A stretch of 54,429 bases of DNA from Chara braunii. Taxonomy: Eukaryota > Streptophyta > Charophyceae > Charales > Characeae. The stretch lies in contig BFEA01000666.1 of NCBI GenBank assembly GCA_003427395.1, positions 529,553-583,981 on the forward strand, read 5' to 3'. Made by a program: the position numbers and the translations under genes. The notes beneath the pieces are model-generated. The model ran no database searches and was not told the DNA's origin. It saw only the letters and a list, made by a program, of their open reading frames with translations. Shown here one piece after another: positions 10,212 through 22,537 of the stretch; the stretch's first letter is position 1, and each line of letters begins with the position of its first letter.

Positions 10212-10502
10212 TGCTACAGCGAGCGAGAAACGCCTTCGGTTGGGCCACCTCTGCAATTACATACGAAAAACTTTCGCATGTGGTTCAGTAGCTCGGCGGG
10301 GATACGCCCACCTAAGGGATGGTGACAGCTCCCGCGGGTGGAGGTAAGCGGTGCCTCGCGTGACCCTGTCCTGTCGTAGGGACTCGCGAGAGGTACGACT
10401 GGCGCACTCGGCCGGAGCGGCAAACACTCTCTGCGACAAGTCCTGCCAAATCCTGTGTGACGCGGCTGGGAGGGTCCCCGTGCGGGACCGATGTGCTCGA
10501 CA
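10212..10502 (+). repeat. LTR d (291 bp)
   Basis: TGCTACAG ... CTCGACA, aligned end to end with LTR a and LTR c. Confidence 0.85.
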
Positions 10503-10614
10503 ACGGTCCCATACCCTGGTGCAAGTGTCGGACCTCGTGGTTGTGTTACGCATGAGTAAGGTCTACCATGCCTCACAGGTTGAACCATTCGCGCGGATTT
10601 TGTTATAACGACAA

Positions 10615-10690
10615 GGGAAGATGCTGTCGCGAATGTCTTGCGGTAACTTCAAGAAATTTTGAGGGGAAGTGCTGCCAAAAAATTTGCGGC
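10615..10690 (+). repeat. Degenerate GGAAG-GCTGCC repeat, right part
   Basis: Motifs GGGAAGATGCTGTCGCGAA (10615) and GGGGAAGTGCTGCCAAAAAA (10663) resemble the units left of the palindrome. Confidence 0.5.
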
Positions 10691-12630
10691 GTGGCAATCC
10701 CCTCATTTATTGGTATTACTGGGTGTTTGTGGTATTGGTGCGGCAAGTGATGATCCCGCCGTTGAGTTTCGCAGCGATTGCAGTGCCTTTTGGCACGATC
10801 TGGAGGTTGGACTAGCGTCGAGGCACATTTGGTATCGTGCGGCATTGGTGTGTGAACCGGCGATTTTACTTGGCGTGGTATCATCGCTGACTAAAGGAAA
10901 GTCCTTACCCCTGTGTGACACGACTGTGAAGTCTAACACTTGCCACAACGTGTGGGTCCGTCGTGCCCGACATCGCAATACTTTGAGTTTTAAAGGAGAT
11001 AACCTTTCGAGAGGTTGCCATTGGGCATGATTTCGATCCGGTGCTTGATCTTACCTATTAGTGCTCAAGTAATGACTCCTTTGAATAATTTAATTTATAA
11101 ACTCACGGAGTACAAATTTGATCGGGCTTACTACCTCCTTTGCTTTCATTTTGGATGTAGTAGTGCAATGTTTGTCTTTCTTAATAAATTTTACACGGGC
11201 TACGAACTAGTACGAAGATCTAACATCTCATTCTTCCTTCACTACAAATTTTAGAAGCATGGGTATACTCATGCAACACACAAAGAGTAAGCAATTTTGT
11301 CCTTGCCCATAAAACAGGCTAACCGCCTCTTTTGTACAATCACCACTTCGCAGGCAACACACTTGTTCTTCCTGTTTACATCTATATTGGTTGCTTTTCC
11401 TTAATTCATGTTACATCGATGAGTAAGTTATTTCCATGAGAAGGGTAAGAAAGTGTAAAATTTGTGTTTAACCTTCTAGCTTGCAATATCTCTTTCCACC
11501 TTCTACATATTGCGCTACAATAATTTGGTTCTTGTTTACTGATTTCAAAATAACAATTATTTTTTACCGATTTCAAAATAACCGACTATTCTAAATTTAA
11601 AATTTTTATGCAAATTATATGCATAAATGCAATTTTTTTAATGCTCTATGTGAGATATAAGTTATAGTTGAATTAATGCATTTATTATAGTTCTGCTACA
11701 TCTGCTACGATTAGTTTCCCTTACCTCTTTATTGTCTTAACCCCGAATTTGTGAAGAGTGACCATTTACTCAAGTGCATTTCTTATGTACAAATAATTAA
11801 AATTTATGTATGTGTATTGCACTCCATAAGGCATTGTACTTTCTATTCGACCCATTATACCGCTTTTGTGACAGAAAAAAACCTATGGAAAAAGTATATA
11901 TAATAAAGTATATAATTGTAAACAACTTTTACCTCAAAAGATGTGTAGTTCATAAAATACTTTAACCAAAAACAAAAATATACATTGTACATTTGTATGA
12001 AAAAAAAACATCAGTACAACGCATGTATTTGTAGGATATAGTGACGTTTATAACGTATAATGTGATGCACTGTGTTTCTCACCTATGCTTCCAAGGGAAC
12101 CACTCATAGAAGTTCTACAACAAATAGTCTCGATGAACTTTCTAGGTAAGTTAGTGATTGACTTATTCAGTCTCCACTTGATTTGCCTGCGAGTTGAAAA
12201 GGGAATCATTTGTGCATAGTACTTCTTCTCTATCTAACTTACTACCACAAAAAAAAAAACTTAGACCTCTGTTAGTCATTCTCGTTTGATTGTTGTTGCC
12301 ACTTTATAGAGGAGCACATGATATGATCCTCCTTCACACATTTAGCGGACCGCCTTCTGACCCTATGTTATCACCATTAGAATTCTTACATACCTTTTCA
12401 TTTTGATGGCTCTTCTTGCCCTAATCCCGGATGCAAGGGATACTTTTGAGAAGCACGAGGTGAGAAATTATCACCAACTTTCTGATCTGGTGGGATTATC
12501 ATCCACCACTTCTATTTTTTTGTGGAAAGAGTGTGTACTCCCGTCCTATATCGCTATACTTGTTACAATCAATTTTATGTATGTAGATCTTCCTTCTTGA
12601 TTTTTAATCTTACTTTTGATTATGTGAAAG
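10691..12630. other. Unassigned, mostly AT-rich DNA
   Basis: Short frames at 10659-11030 and 11015-11254 have no recognisable motif. From about 11260 to 12400 the DNA is AT-rich with many stops in every frame. Confidence 0.45.
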
Positions 12631-15600
12631 CCAGTAAAGTTGGTGATTGCTTGTTTGGAGTGCCTGCAACATTATTAGGGATGCTGCTTTGTTCGGAATG
12701 TTTGGGTGATGATGAATATTCATCAGAGTGGCTTCTCAACTTTGAAGGTGGTGAGAACAGACAATTTGCGATGGTGAGTAAGTAATGGACTGCTTTGGTA
12801 CATGTTGGATTTCTGGACTGGTTTGTTGCCCCTCCTCGAGTACCTGGTTGTCCATCCATTTGCCATCTGTTTTCTCACAACTTGTATGTTTGTCGTGTAA
12901 TTTGGCTGCCTTCCTCACAATTGTGTCTTTTTGCGTTGTTGCTTTCTTGCCCATCCATCCTCCTTGTCTCTTCATGAAGTTTGCGTGCATGTAATGTAGT
13001 CTGGTTGCTTTGTTAGCGGGCCTTGTGCTTCACTGTATTGTTGCCTTGCCACCCATTTGCTTGGCTTCTCATTGGATGCACTTTGTTTGTGTGTTGAGTA
13101 GTTTCTCTGCATCTTTAGCCTTGCCTGGTGCACTGTTGTGTTATTGCTCTACTACCTTGTTCCACTTGTGGTGTGTCATCTGCTCCATTTTTAACGGAGG
13201 TTGAAAACATTCATGACTCCAAATAGTCATATGGGGATACCAGAATTTATCGAGAGCTCCGTCTCCCAATGAGTTGGTGCACATCTTGCAAGACAAATTT
13301 TTATTGACCTTGTGTTTTTTTTTTTTCCCATTTTTTTTTGTTGTCTTTCACTTGTACACTTTTTTGTTTGTCCGGAGGTGGTTCCATGGTACGGTGCATG
13401 GTCTTTTACCATGCTTAGCCTTCCTACATTTGTTTCACACACATCTCCACACATATAAGCTCCCACAAAACTCCTTCCCTGACTGATAACCTGATCGTGC
13501 ATTTGAATGAGTAAAGAGAGTGATTTATTTAGTTATCCGGTATGCATTTCGGGTGCAACAACCTCTTTCAGGTAAGATGTGTGTATGTGTTTGTTTGTAT
13601 GCATGTTTGGAATGCGTGGGGCAAGAGACTGAATGATGTCGTTCCTCTCAACACTAGTCCATCCGGGCTTGCTCATAGAGGGACAGTGGGTGAGCACCTT
13701 TAAATAATCCCAAGTAGTCAGCGGTTGCTTGTTTCTATTGCCTGTAACACTATGAGGGGGCTTGCTCTCTTTGGGATGTCGGTGAGTGCAATTCTGTAGG
13801 TGATAACATATGTTCATTGGACTAGCGGGGTTTGGGAACCGACAGTCCACGGGGTTTTACTGCTGGTGTGAGTAGGTGAACGATTGCTTTGGTCCATGTT
13901 GGATGTGACTGCGTACACTCTTCCTCTGACTTGCTGCCCGCTCGATAGCCATGTTGTTTTGAGCCTCGTTGCATTGTTGTCGTACTACCCATCGACGTGC
14001 CTTCCTTTCCATGCGCTTTGCTTGTATGCCATGTAATTTTATTGCTTTGCCAACACTGCCTTGCGCTTCACTGTATTGTTGTCTTGCTGCCCATCCACTT
14101 GCAATGTCTTTCCATGCAGTTAGCTTGTGGACTATGTGGTCGCACTGCCCCGTTATCATTTTTATTTTTATTTTTATTTATTTATTTATTTATTTATTTT
14201 TTGGGGAAGTTAGCGCCTTGTGCTTCGCCGAGTCATTGCGTTGCTGTCATGTTTCTCTTATTGTGTGGCCTGTGGGCCGTCCACTTTGAATAGGGGTTAA
14301 CAAATCCATGCTCAAAGCATCAATATGGGGATTGTGCAGATTGTCAAAGGTTCAGCTTCCTAGTACTAAGGAGCTGCACACCAAAACACTTCATCATGAT
14401 TCGTCAGAGACTCAGAGTGTATGTTTTTAATTTTGTTTCAAGTTTGTAGTTGTCCTATTTTCTTTTGCTTCAAATTGCTTGTGTGGGTTTCACATGCTTG
14501 CATTCCTTCCTTGGGGTAGACTTTGCTGCATACTTTTTCCAGGAGTCCCTTATTCGACTCACTGCCCTTTGCCTCACTGTTTTGTCTCTTTTCGTGCTGC
14601 TTGCTTGGACATTGGGCTGCTTTTGCCTCGTCACCGTTTCGCTCACCCCCTTTTCTCCTATTGTCGTTTGCCGCACTACCTTGCTTGACTGCCCAGTTAG
14701 CTCCCTAAGCCTGCCTTTTGCTTTACCACCTTTTGCCTAGTTGCCTTTGCCTTGCTGCCTCTTAGCTAGTTGTCATTTGACTACCCGCCTTATGCCGCTC
14801 TACTAACTTTGAAAATTCTGTCTTTCGTCTTGCTGCCTTCTTTTTACTTGCTGCTTGCTGCCCATTCTCGGGCATCACCTTTCCATTCGTTTTGCTTGTG
14901 CGCCATAAAGTTTGGCTACTTTGCCACCACTGAGTTCAACTCGTGCTTCTTGTTGCCCGTCCACTTGCACTGTTTTTCCATGTTGTTAGCTTTTGTGTTA
15001 TGTGGTCGGACTGACCCGTTAGCATTGTCAGGCGCTTCGCTGAGTCCTTGCATTCGCTGCCATATTCCGCTTATTGTGTTGCCTGTGGGTCATCCACACA
15101 CGTGGTTAACGAGGGGTGTTATTTTCGACGAATTTTGCACCGAATTGCACTAAAACTGTCATACTGTGCTGATTTTTTTTTTTTTTTCTTTTTCTTTTTG
15201 TGTGATATATATATGCTTTAGGGTATGTCATGTGTGCAGTTTTGACATGTTTGGATCAATAATGAAAAAATTGGTATTTTGTTGAATTCGTAGGACGCTT
15301 CATTTTGACTCGGACAGTGTCTTTGTGTTAGGGTTTCATAGTGTTTTTTTTTCTTTTTCTTTTTTTTTCGTTGTTTTTGGGCTGTTTCCTATTTTGATGT
15401 TTGCACTATGGTCTCATATCGTTTGTTCTTAAAAATTTTGATGGAATTTGCACCGCAATTGCCAACGAAAACGACGAATATTTGGACCCTCGTTAACTGT
15501 CTCTCGTCATCCACTTTCAATAGGTGTTAAAAGAGTCCATGACTTAGAGCATGAATATATGGGGATTTTGATAGGACAACTATTGAAGCTAACGAGTAGG

Positions 15601-18062
15601 TGCACGACTCAAAGCATCAATATGCCTTTTAGTCAAGGACACAAAAAGTATGAGTATGCGTCCTAATGAGTAGGTGCATGCCAAAAAAGTTTGTCACCAT
15701 CTATGTTTTTTTTTTTTTTTTTTATGCTCTTCAGGTAGTACGTTTGCGGTTCATACTAGTCCTTTTCTTGTCCTTCATTCTTGTGTGAGTTTTATATTTT
15801 TGCGTTCCTTTCTTGGGTGGACCTGACTGCATTTTTTTTTTAAAATATCGACTACCACTTATTTGACTCACTGTCATTTGCCTCGCCGCTTTGTTCTTTC
15901 GCGCTGACGCTTGCTTGATAATTTGGCTTCTTTTTTCCTCGCTGCCTTCTCTTTCCGTGGTACTTGCCTGACCAGTTAACTGCCTTTTGCCTGACCACCC
16001 TTTGCCTAGTCGCCTTTGCCTTGCTGCCTTCTACCTAGTAGTTGTCATCTGGCTTCCCACCTTTCACCTTGGGTATTTTTGCCTCACTGCTGTTGCTTTG
16101 TTGCCTTTTGTCTCTCTACCTTCTTTTCACTTGCTACTTGCCCAGTTGTTTCGCAGCCTCTGCCTCGCCACCTTTTGCCCCACTGCATTCTGCCTTGCTG
16201 CCTTAAAGTTTCCTACTTCGCTGCCTCACTACCATACTGCTTACCTCCCCCTCTCCGCGCTTTATAGCCTTGCAGACTCTTTCACATTGTTTGCATTTGT
16301 TTCGTGGGCATACTGGGCGCATACTCTTTTTGAGAGTTATTTGCAAGTATAGTACGCTTTGACGCAAAATGCCACTGTTCCATTGCAGATGTCTTATCCC
16401 CCCTCACACATGCAAAGGTTTTCGCTCATTTCACTATGATCGGGGTTGTCAGATTGCTCCTTGTCCTGTTGCTGTCCGATGTATGTTCATGCCTCCTTGC
16501 GTACTGAATGCATCTTGCATGTGAATGAAGGATATGTCTACTTGGGTGTTTTTCTCAGTCTATGACTGTGATTGTCTATTTGATGTGGGATGTGTGTGCA
16601 TCCATTTGTATGTGTGTGGAGGATCCTCAGAAGCAGCAGGCTGAATAGCCTTGTGCCCTAGGATATGACCGTCTTCACACGAATATAATGCGCAGTCATT
16701 ATGGCTGTATCTAGACTGGAAGTTGCCCCAAATATACAGCAATAATGACTAGGCGTTATATTCTGGTGAAGACAGTAGTCCATCCAGCCCTTCCTCATGG
16801 CGACACATTGGGTGTGTCACACACACACACACACACGCAATTTTTATTTTTATTTTTATTTTTATTTTTATTTTTATTTTTATGAATGCACCTAGTTTTT
16901 TTCGTAGTACTTTCTGGTTGTCAAGGTGAGCACCTATAAATAGTGTAGTCGGTACTAAGTCGGTGATTGTTTGTTTGGATTGTCTGCAACACTAATCTGG
17001 GGGGAGGAGCTGTGTGGAATGTGTGTGTGCAGGTTTATGGGTGATGATAGACATTCATTGAATGGCTTTCAGGCGCAGTGTGTGGTGAGAACCAACAGTC
17101 TGCAAGGTTCTACTTATGGTGTGAGGAGGTGATGGATTGCTCTGACTCGTGTCGAATGTGTGGACCGCCATGTCTGCACTCCTCTGTTGCCTTGCTGCGC
17201 ATCCATTTGCCATATCTTTCCCTACAACTTATCTGTTTGCTATGTAGTTTGGTTTCCCCAACAGAAAAATTCCCATGAGAAATGAAAGTTGAAAAAACAT
17301 TCCATAAAAAAAAATCCTTTATATTTATTAATTATCATTCCAATGTTTGTCAAATTCTAAAATTTCCAATTTAAATTTATAAGTTCCCGTCTAAATATGA
17401 GTTTTTCCTTCCAACTACATCTATTTGTTCAAAATGGAATAAAAGTATAGACGAGTTTATAAAATGTTTTAATTAGACTTTCATTCTACTACAACAAATA
17501 TCGTCTAATTTAGATTAGATTACCTTATTTATGACTGGAAATCCTTACTTAGAATGACAGTCCAATTAAAATATTTCATGAACCTATCCAGACTTCCATT
17601 CCATCTCTAGCATGCAGTTCAAATAAGAAGGGATACCCCATTCTTGGAAGGAAAGTTTTCAAGTAAGACGAAAAATTTAAAAATTGGTGACATTTTTAAA
17701 GATGGAATGAAAATTTGAAATTTAGAATATAATTTTACTCTAGAATGATTATTTAATTCTGGGAAATTTTTCTGTTGCCTGCCAGTGTCGCTTTGTACCT
17801 CACTGCATTGTTGCCCATCGTCATGCCTTGCCTTTGCTTGTGTGGCGTGTAGTTTGACTGCTTTGCCAACCCTGCCTTGTGCTTCGCTGTGTCGTAAGCT
17901 CGCTGCCCTTTTGATTCCCCTGTCCTTCCACAATTATTAATTTTTCTGCTGTGTGGTTGCGTTGCCCATTGCCGAGTGAGCATTGCCTGGTGCTTCGCTG
18001 CGTCGTTGACATGCTGCCATGTTCTGCTTGACATGTGGTGCTGCCAACAGGCCGTCCATTTT
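12630..18062 (+). repeat. Degenerate tandem repeats of about 1.1 kb, pyrimidine-rich
   Basis: Landmarks recur in order. TGGTGATTGCTTGTTTGGAG (12641) is matched at 13721 and 16961. A block like GATTGCTTTGGTCCATGTTGGAT follows each about 150-170 bp later (12784, 13879, 17131). A closing block with CCATTTT, then GGRGGTTGAAAACATTCATGA and an ATATGGGGAT word, occurs near 13190, 14285, 15515 and, shortened, 18050. Between landmarks the sequence is strings of TTGCTGCC and TTGCCTCACTGC words, so the frames here are Leu/Cys/Phe-rich artefacts. Simple A/T runs (14155-14200; 16842-16882) and a CA run (16817-16837) are embedded. Confidence 0.7.
17259..17777. mobile_element. MITE-like element with CAACAGAAAAATTCCC terminal inverted repeats, copy 1
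   Basis: Starts CAACAGAAAAATTCCC and ends GGGAAATTTTTCTGTTG, the inverse. The interior is AT-rich and noncoding. A related element lies in opposite orientation at 43025-43547. Both share words such as GGGATACCC, GACTTTCATTC and TCTAGCATGCAG in matching order. The 1.1-kb repeat resumes on the right side. No clear target-site duplication is seen (CCC on the left, CCT on the right). Confidence 0.8.
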
Positions 18063-18182
18063 CTACAGGGGTTGGAAATGGACGGCCCGCTTGGCAGAAA
18101 GGCAACAACGCTGTGAAGCCTCAGGCAATGCTAACTCAGTCAGTGGAAACACAACCACACAATAGCAAAGAAAGCATCAATA

Positions 18183-18252
18183 TGGGGATCTCGCGGATTG
18201 TCGGGAATCTCACGGATTGTCGGGCATCTCGCAGATTGTCGGAGATCTCGCG
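18183..18252 (+). repeat. About 20-bp minisatellite
   Basis: Three to four copies of ATCTCGCGGATTGTCGGG with minor changes. Confidence 0.85.
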
Positions 18253-18253
18253 C

Positions 18254-18461
18254 TTAAACCACCAGTACTTGGCCCATACATCGACCGCGGTACTTCCCCG
18301 TTAACGCCCACAACTTTAGGGCTTCGGGGTACCGGAGCATAATGGCTGGAGGCGCCAGCCAAAATGAAAACAAAAAGTCGCGCTTGCCTTTTGTCAAAAC
18401 TCGACCTGCAGGGTGCTCCGAGGCTTGGTATCTATAGCTGGGCCAAGTACTGGTGGTTTAA
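18254..18461. mobile_element. 208-bp element with perfect 23-bp terminal inverted repeats, possible TTAA target
   Basis: Left end 18254-18276 begins TTAAACCACCAGTACTTGGC and right end 18439-18461 is its exact inverse complement. Both outer ends are TTAA, so TTAA may be the target duplication, as in piggyBac-type transposons. The interior contains no transposase frame, so this would be a MITE. Confidence 0.8.
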
Positions 18462-19188
18462 ACCTTTTTTTTTTTTTCCAGAAACATCTGTGAGAACCTG
18501 CTATTGGAGGTGATACGAGCATCCTCCAGATTATAGACGGCTCCATTCTATTGGTGGGGAACATCACCTGCTGGAAACCAGGTCCAACGTCCCACCGACA
18601 AGATCGGAGACATTATACCTGGCAGAACAACATTGATTGCCCTCTCACGAGGTGATTGACTACCCGCCCAATTATCGGCCAGGTCACAACATGTATCAAG
18701 GTCTAGCCATGGAGAGGGTGACAAACTATCCTCTAATCTGCCCTAATCCTTCACAATCATAACTGTGCATGACAAACCCTAGGCCCCCTCCGTGCATAAG
18801 GGCGCTGCCCAACTCCATGATTCTCATTTTCCACCAGCGGAGGTCGTTAACCTAGCCTCCCTTAACCTAAGCTATTCACCAGGCAAAGATCATTCACACC
18901 TAATTGTTTTGTCAAATTTATGGCAGAGGTTAGCAACATCTGCGACATATATCATTATTATTATTAGCAGCACCCATCTGCCATGCATGCTCTTCCCTCT
19001 GGCATTTCGCCAACCAGAGTTCTGCCCATCCCTTATTGATTGTCCGATCTCCTCCCTATGTGACACCCGCGGCCTAAGCCGTGGGGATTTCGGCCGCTGC
19101 GGCCGAAATTCTCGGCCGCGGGCGCGGCTGATGAGACCCGGTTCGCGGCCTGTTTTTTTAATTATTTTTCTTTACCCCTAAAAATACG

Positions 19189-19193
<5 letters not shown>
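18462..19193. other. Unassigned; small GC palindrome
   Basis: No gene recognised. Around 19086-19111 the sequence ATTTCGGCCGC-TGCGGCCGAAAT forms a short perfect palindrome in a GC-rich patch. The frame at 18792-19181 has no known motif. Confidence 0.4.
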
Positions 19194-19265
<72 letters not shown>

Positions 19266-20006
19266 NNNNNNNNNNNNNNNNNNNNNNNNNNNNNNNNNNN
19301 NNNNNNNNNNNNNNNNNNNNNNNNNNNNNNNNNNNNNNNNNNNNNNNNNNNNNNNNNNNNNNNNNNNNNNNNNNNNNNNNNNNNNNNNNNNNNNNNNNNN
19401 NNNNNNNNNNNNNNNNNNNNNNNNNNNNNNNNNNNNNNNNNNNNNNNNNNNNNNNNNNNNNNNNNNNNNNNNNNNNNNNNNNNNNNNNNNNNNNNNNNNN
19501 NNNNNNNNNNNNNNNNNNNNNNNNNNNNNNNNNNNNNNNNNNNNNNNNNNNNNNNNNNNNNNNNNNNNNNNNNNNNNNNNNNNNNNNNNNNNNNNNNNNN
19601 NNNNNNNNNNNNNNNNNNNNNNNNNNNNNNNNNNNNNNNNNNNNNNNNNNNNNNNNNNNNNNNNNNNNNNNNNNNNNNNNNNNNNNNNNNNNNNNNNNNN
19701 NNNNNNNNNNNNNNNNNNNNNNNNNNNNNNNNNNNNNNNNNNNNNNNNNNNNNNNNNNNNNNNNNNNNNNNNNNNNNNNNNNNNNNNNNNNNNNNNNNNN
19801 NNNNNNNNNNNNNNNNNNNNNNNNNNNNNNNNNNNNNNNNNNNNNNNNNNNNNNNNNNNNNNNNNNNNNNNNNNNNNNNNNNNNNNNNNNNNNNNNNNNN
19901 NNNNNNNNNNNNNNNNNNNNNNNNNNNNNNNNNNNNNNNNNNNNNNNNNNNNNNNNNNNNNNNNNNNNNNNNNNNNNNNNNNNNNNNNNNNNNNNNNNNN
20001 NNNNNN

Positions 20007-20051
<45 letters not shown>
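19194..20051. repeat. (TA)n, 741-bp assembly gap, (GA)n
   Basis: TA repeats run to 19265, Ns from 19266 to 20006, and GA repeats to about 20050. The assembly evidently failed in microsatellite sequence, so the true length is unknown. Confidence 0.97.
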
Positions 20052-20271
<220 letters not shown>

Positions 20272-20279
20272 CCGGGGGG

Positions 20280-20698
20280 TTGTGTGCGTAACACGACCAT
20301 CCCATTTGACTGGGAAACAGGACATAGTACGATTCAAAAGGTACCCCATTTGATGCAGATTAGCTAGCCATAGTGGCTATGGTGAGAGGCAGTCAGAGAC
20401 GTTATTTTCAGAGGGTTTATAGGGAGGTAAGGTTAGCAGGGAGCAGAGGATTAGCCGATTAGTATTAGTGGTTAGCAGGGTTAGGAGAGGGCAAGAGCCC
20501 AACCATAGGGGGGGTGCACGCCCTAAAGCGAGCTTTTCGCCGCTTAGCACCCATAACAGCTCATCAGAGGGATTAGCTTAGTAACAACTCCAGTTAGCAT
20601 AGGGGTTGGGTGGGAGGAGGGAGGGCTATAAGTGAAGGTGGGGTGTAAGGTAATGCAAGAGGTTTTTTTTGGGGGGCGGGGTTGTTAGCGATCCATAC
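20280..20698. other. No gene recognised
   Basis: Purine-rich DNA with GTTAGCAGGG-type words repeated near 20420-20480. No informative reading frame. Confidence 0.4.
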
Positions 20699-20743
20699 CT
20701 GAGGAGTCATGGCAGGTGCAGCTGGGGAATCATTCGCCGCCAT
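20699..20743 (-). CDS. Candidate first coding exon
   Basis: A minus-strand ATG in a strong plant-like context (GCGATGGCGGCG) opens a 15-codon frame, MAANDSPAAPAMTPQ. It ends exactly at a consensus donor (CTCAG|GTATGG). Alanine-rich N-termini of this kind are common in plant proteins. Any downstream exons would lie to the left, in DNA interrupted by the assembly gap, and I could not find one. A competing 97-codon frame (20707-21000 minus) overlaps it in another register. Conservation or transcript evidence is absent, so this is speculative. Confidence 0.2.
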
Positions 20744-20999
20744 CGCTCGTAGCGAGTCTCGTGCAGCGCAGAGTTAGGTAGCTCGCACATCAACAGGGCG
20801 GACAGTTCACTGTACACGTGCTGCAGCGCGCTCAGGTACGGGATTAGCTGTGAAGTTGCATTCCCGTGTGAAGAGAGAGTAGGAGGATAGGTGCAGCAGG
20901 AGGTCTTAGTGGCAGGATTCTGAGGATCAAGCGCCAAGCATCGCAAGTCTGCGAATAGCAGTTCCCGTCTGCGTGGGTATCTACTGCATTGTGCGTGCA

Positions 21000-21840
21000 T
21001 TGCGAGCTATATATTCTGAAGAGCGCTATACAGAGTCTGTAAGCTCTTGGCTTTGCGGGGATGGAGTAGGAGGTAGGAAGTGAGCAAGGCTTCATTCTGG
21101 TAGGGTCAAGACTGGTTCTTTCGTGGGAGGGGGGGATGGGGGTGGTGGATATCTCTTTTGAGTAGCAATGTGTAGAGGCGGAAAAAATGGGGACATTTGC
21201 TTGCATATGGGAGTTCATTGCTTCATACATGGGTCGTGGGGGGGTAGGAGTATGTACGGGATGGGTCGAATGTTTATGCTATCGTATTTGTTTTCGGGAT
21301 GCTGGATCTTCTTCCGTGCTTGTTTTTACTGGAGCAGCAGCATGTGCAAGGTGTTGGTTCTTTTGTCGCTTTGGGAGGTGGACTGGCTATGGCGGCAGAT
21401 GGGAGCAACGTGGTTTGTTTGTCTTATTCGCGTGTCCGTTTGTCTTGCGTTCTGTCAGGTCCGTCGTTTCGATGTAGTGCTTTGCGACTACCAATTTTGT
21501 CTGTGTGCCGTACGGTGTTCGAGTGCTGGGTGCTTATTTGTGTGAGCGTAGCTTCAACTTTTTTTGTTCGTCGTCTAGTTTTTAGCGTCAGTAATCATTT
21601 CTCCTGACCCATAACTTGTACGTAGGCAGTGGTTTACGTTGTATATCGTTGCCTGTTTTTATTATATGTACTGTATGTGTTAATTGTCGGAAAATCTGCA
21701 CTAAGTGTGGAAGTTTACTTTCCGTGTGTGTTTTCATATGAGGTGTACCTTGTTCTATCAATTTGGAAAAAACATGGCAGTATTATTTGGTTATTTTACT
21801 ATTGGAGCACAGTTAAATTTCCTTAATATATTGGAAGGTT
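21000..21840. other. Unassigned DNA with overlapping frames
   Basis: Three overlapping plus frames (21168-21607) rich in Cys/Leu/Phe/Val reflect GT-rich composition and match no family. I see no gene. Confidence 0.4.
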
Positions 21841-22284
21841 TAAAGTTCTATTTATTTATTTTTATATTTATTTTTATTTTTATCTTTAGTTTAAAAAATA
21901 TATATATATGTATTTTTATTTTTATTTTTCTTATATATTATTATTTATTTTTTAATTTTCTAATTTTTAAATTTATTTTATTATTTTATTATTTATGTTT
22001 TATTTATATTTATTATTTTAATAATTTTATTTTTAATTTATTTTTATTTTTATTCTTATTCTTTATTTTTTATTTTTTTAATTTTTAATTTTCATTATTT
22101 ATGTATTAAATTTAATTGTATTATTTATTATTTATTATTTTATTTTTTTTATTTTTATTATATTTAAATTTAAAAATTTTATGTATATTATTATTATTTT
22201 TAATTATTATTATATTATTTTATTATTATTATATTATTATTATATTATTATTTTATAATAATTATTATTTTTCTATAGTGAATA
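21840..22284. repeat. Extremely AT-rich TTTTTA/TTATTA tract
   Basis: About 445 bp almost wholly of A and T, with TTTTTATTTTTA and TTATTATT words. The Phe/Ile/Tyr frames here are compositional. Confidence 0.9.
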
Positions 22285-22288
22285 TGTA

Positions 22289-22360
<72 letters not shown>

Positions 22361-22483
22361 CAATCAATTTTGCTCATCCTTTCGATGGAAGTTGCGCGAG
22401 GCCGCGGCTGGCCTCGCGCAACTTCCATCGAAAGGATGAGTAAAATGATCGAATCTTCCTCTATAACGTCGAAATATACAGTA

Positions 22484-22524
<41 letters not shown>

Positions 22525-22537
22525 TACACACACAATC
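22285..22537 (+). repeat. Hairpin between microsatellites, copy 2
   Basis: Order: (GT)n 22285-22311, (GA)n 22312-22354, hairpin arms 22356-22403 and 22410-22456 around a 6-base loop GCGGCT, a linker (AACGTCG, AATATACA, TACTACAC), (CA)n 22488-22537. The core GCTCATCCTTTCGATGGAAG and its inverse are shared with copy 1, while the inner stem differs between copies yet stays complementary (GCGCGAGGCC/GGCCTCGCGC here). Confidence 0.88.

Larger units (their letters stand above)
7437..10502. repeat. Large palindrome formed by the two LTR elements
   Basis: Arm 7437-8932 is the inverted copy of 9008-10502 (about 1.5 kb each). Only 75 bp of asymmetric sequence separates them, and that belongs to the start of LTR c. 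Scattered substitutions distinguish the arms. Confidence 0.9.
8937..10502 (+). mobile_element. Small LTR retroelement (TRIM-like), right copy
   Basis: Complete structure: LTR c 8937-9227, primer-binding site 9230-9247 (TGGCGCCGTTGCTGGGGA, one difference from tRNA-Asp), internal region 9248-10211, LTR d 10212-10502. Both LTRs are 291 bp. No purine-rich tract precedes LTR d (the sequence is GTACCCCCTA), and no target-site duplication flanks the unit, consistent with formation by rearrangement rather than simple insertion. Internal frames, including a 91-codon one at 9715-9990, show no gag or pol motifs. Confidence 0.82.

Noticed and set aside
8937-10502. Target-site duplications for the TRIM-like elements
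   Set aside because: Compared flanks of LTR a, c and d; no matching 4-6 bp repeats found.
13969-14293. Cys/Leu/His-rich frames suggesting secreted or membrane peptides
   Set aside because: They follow the TTGCTGCC repeat words and are not conserved between repeat units.
21705-22088. Phe/Ile-rich apparent membrane protein
   Set aside because: Pure AT-rich simple sequence; hydrophobicity is a composition artefact.
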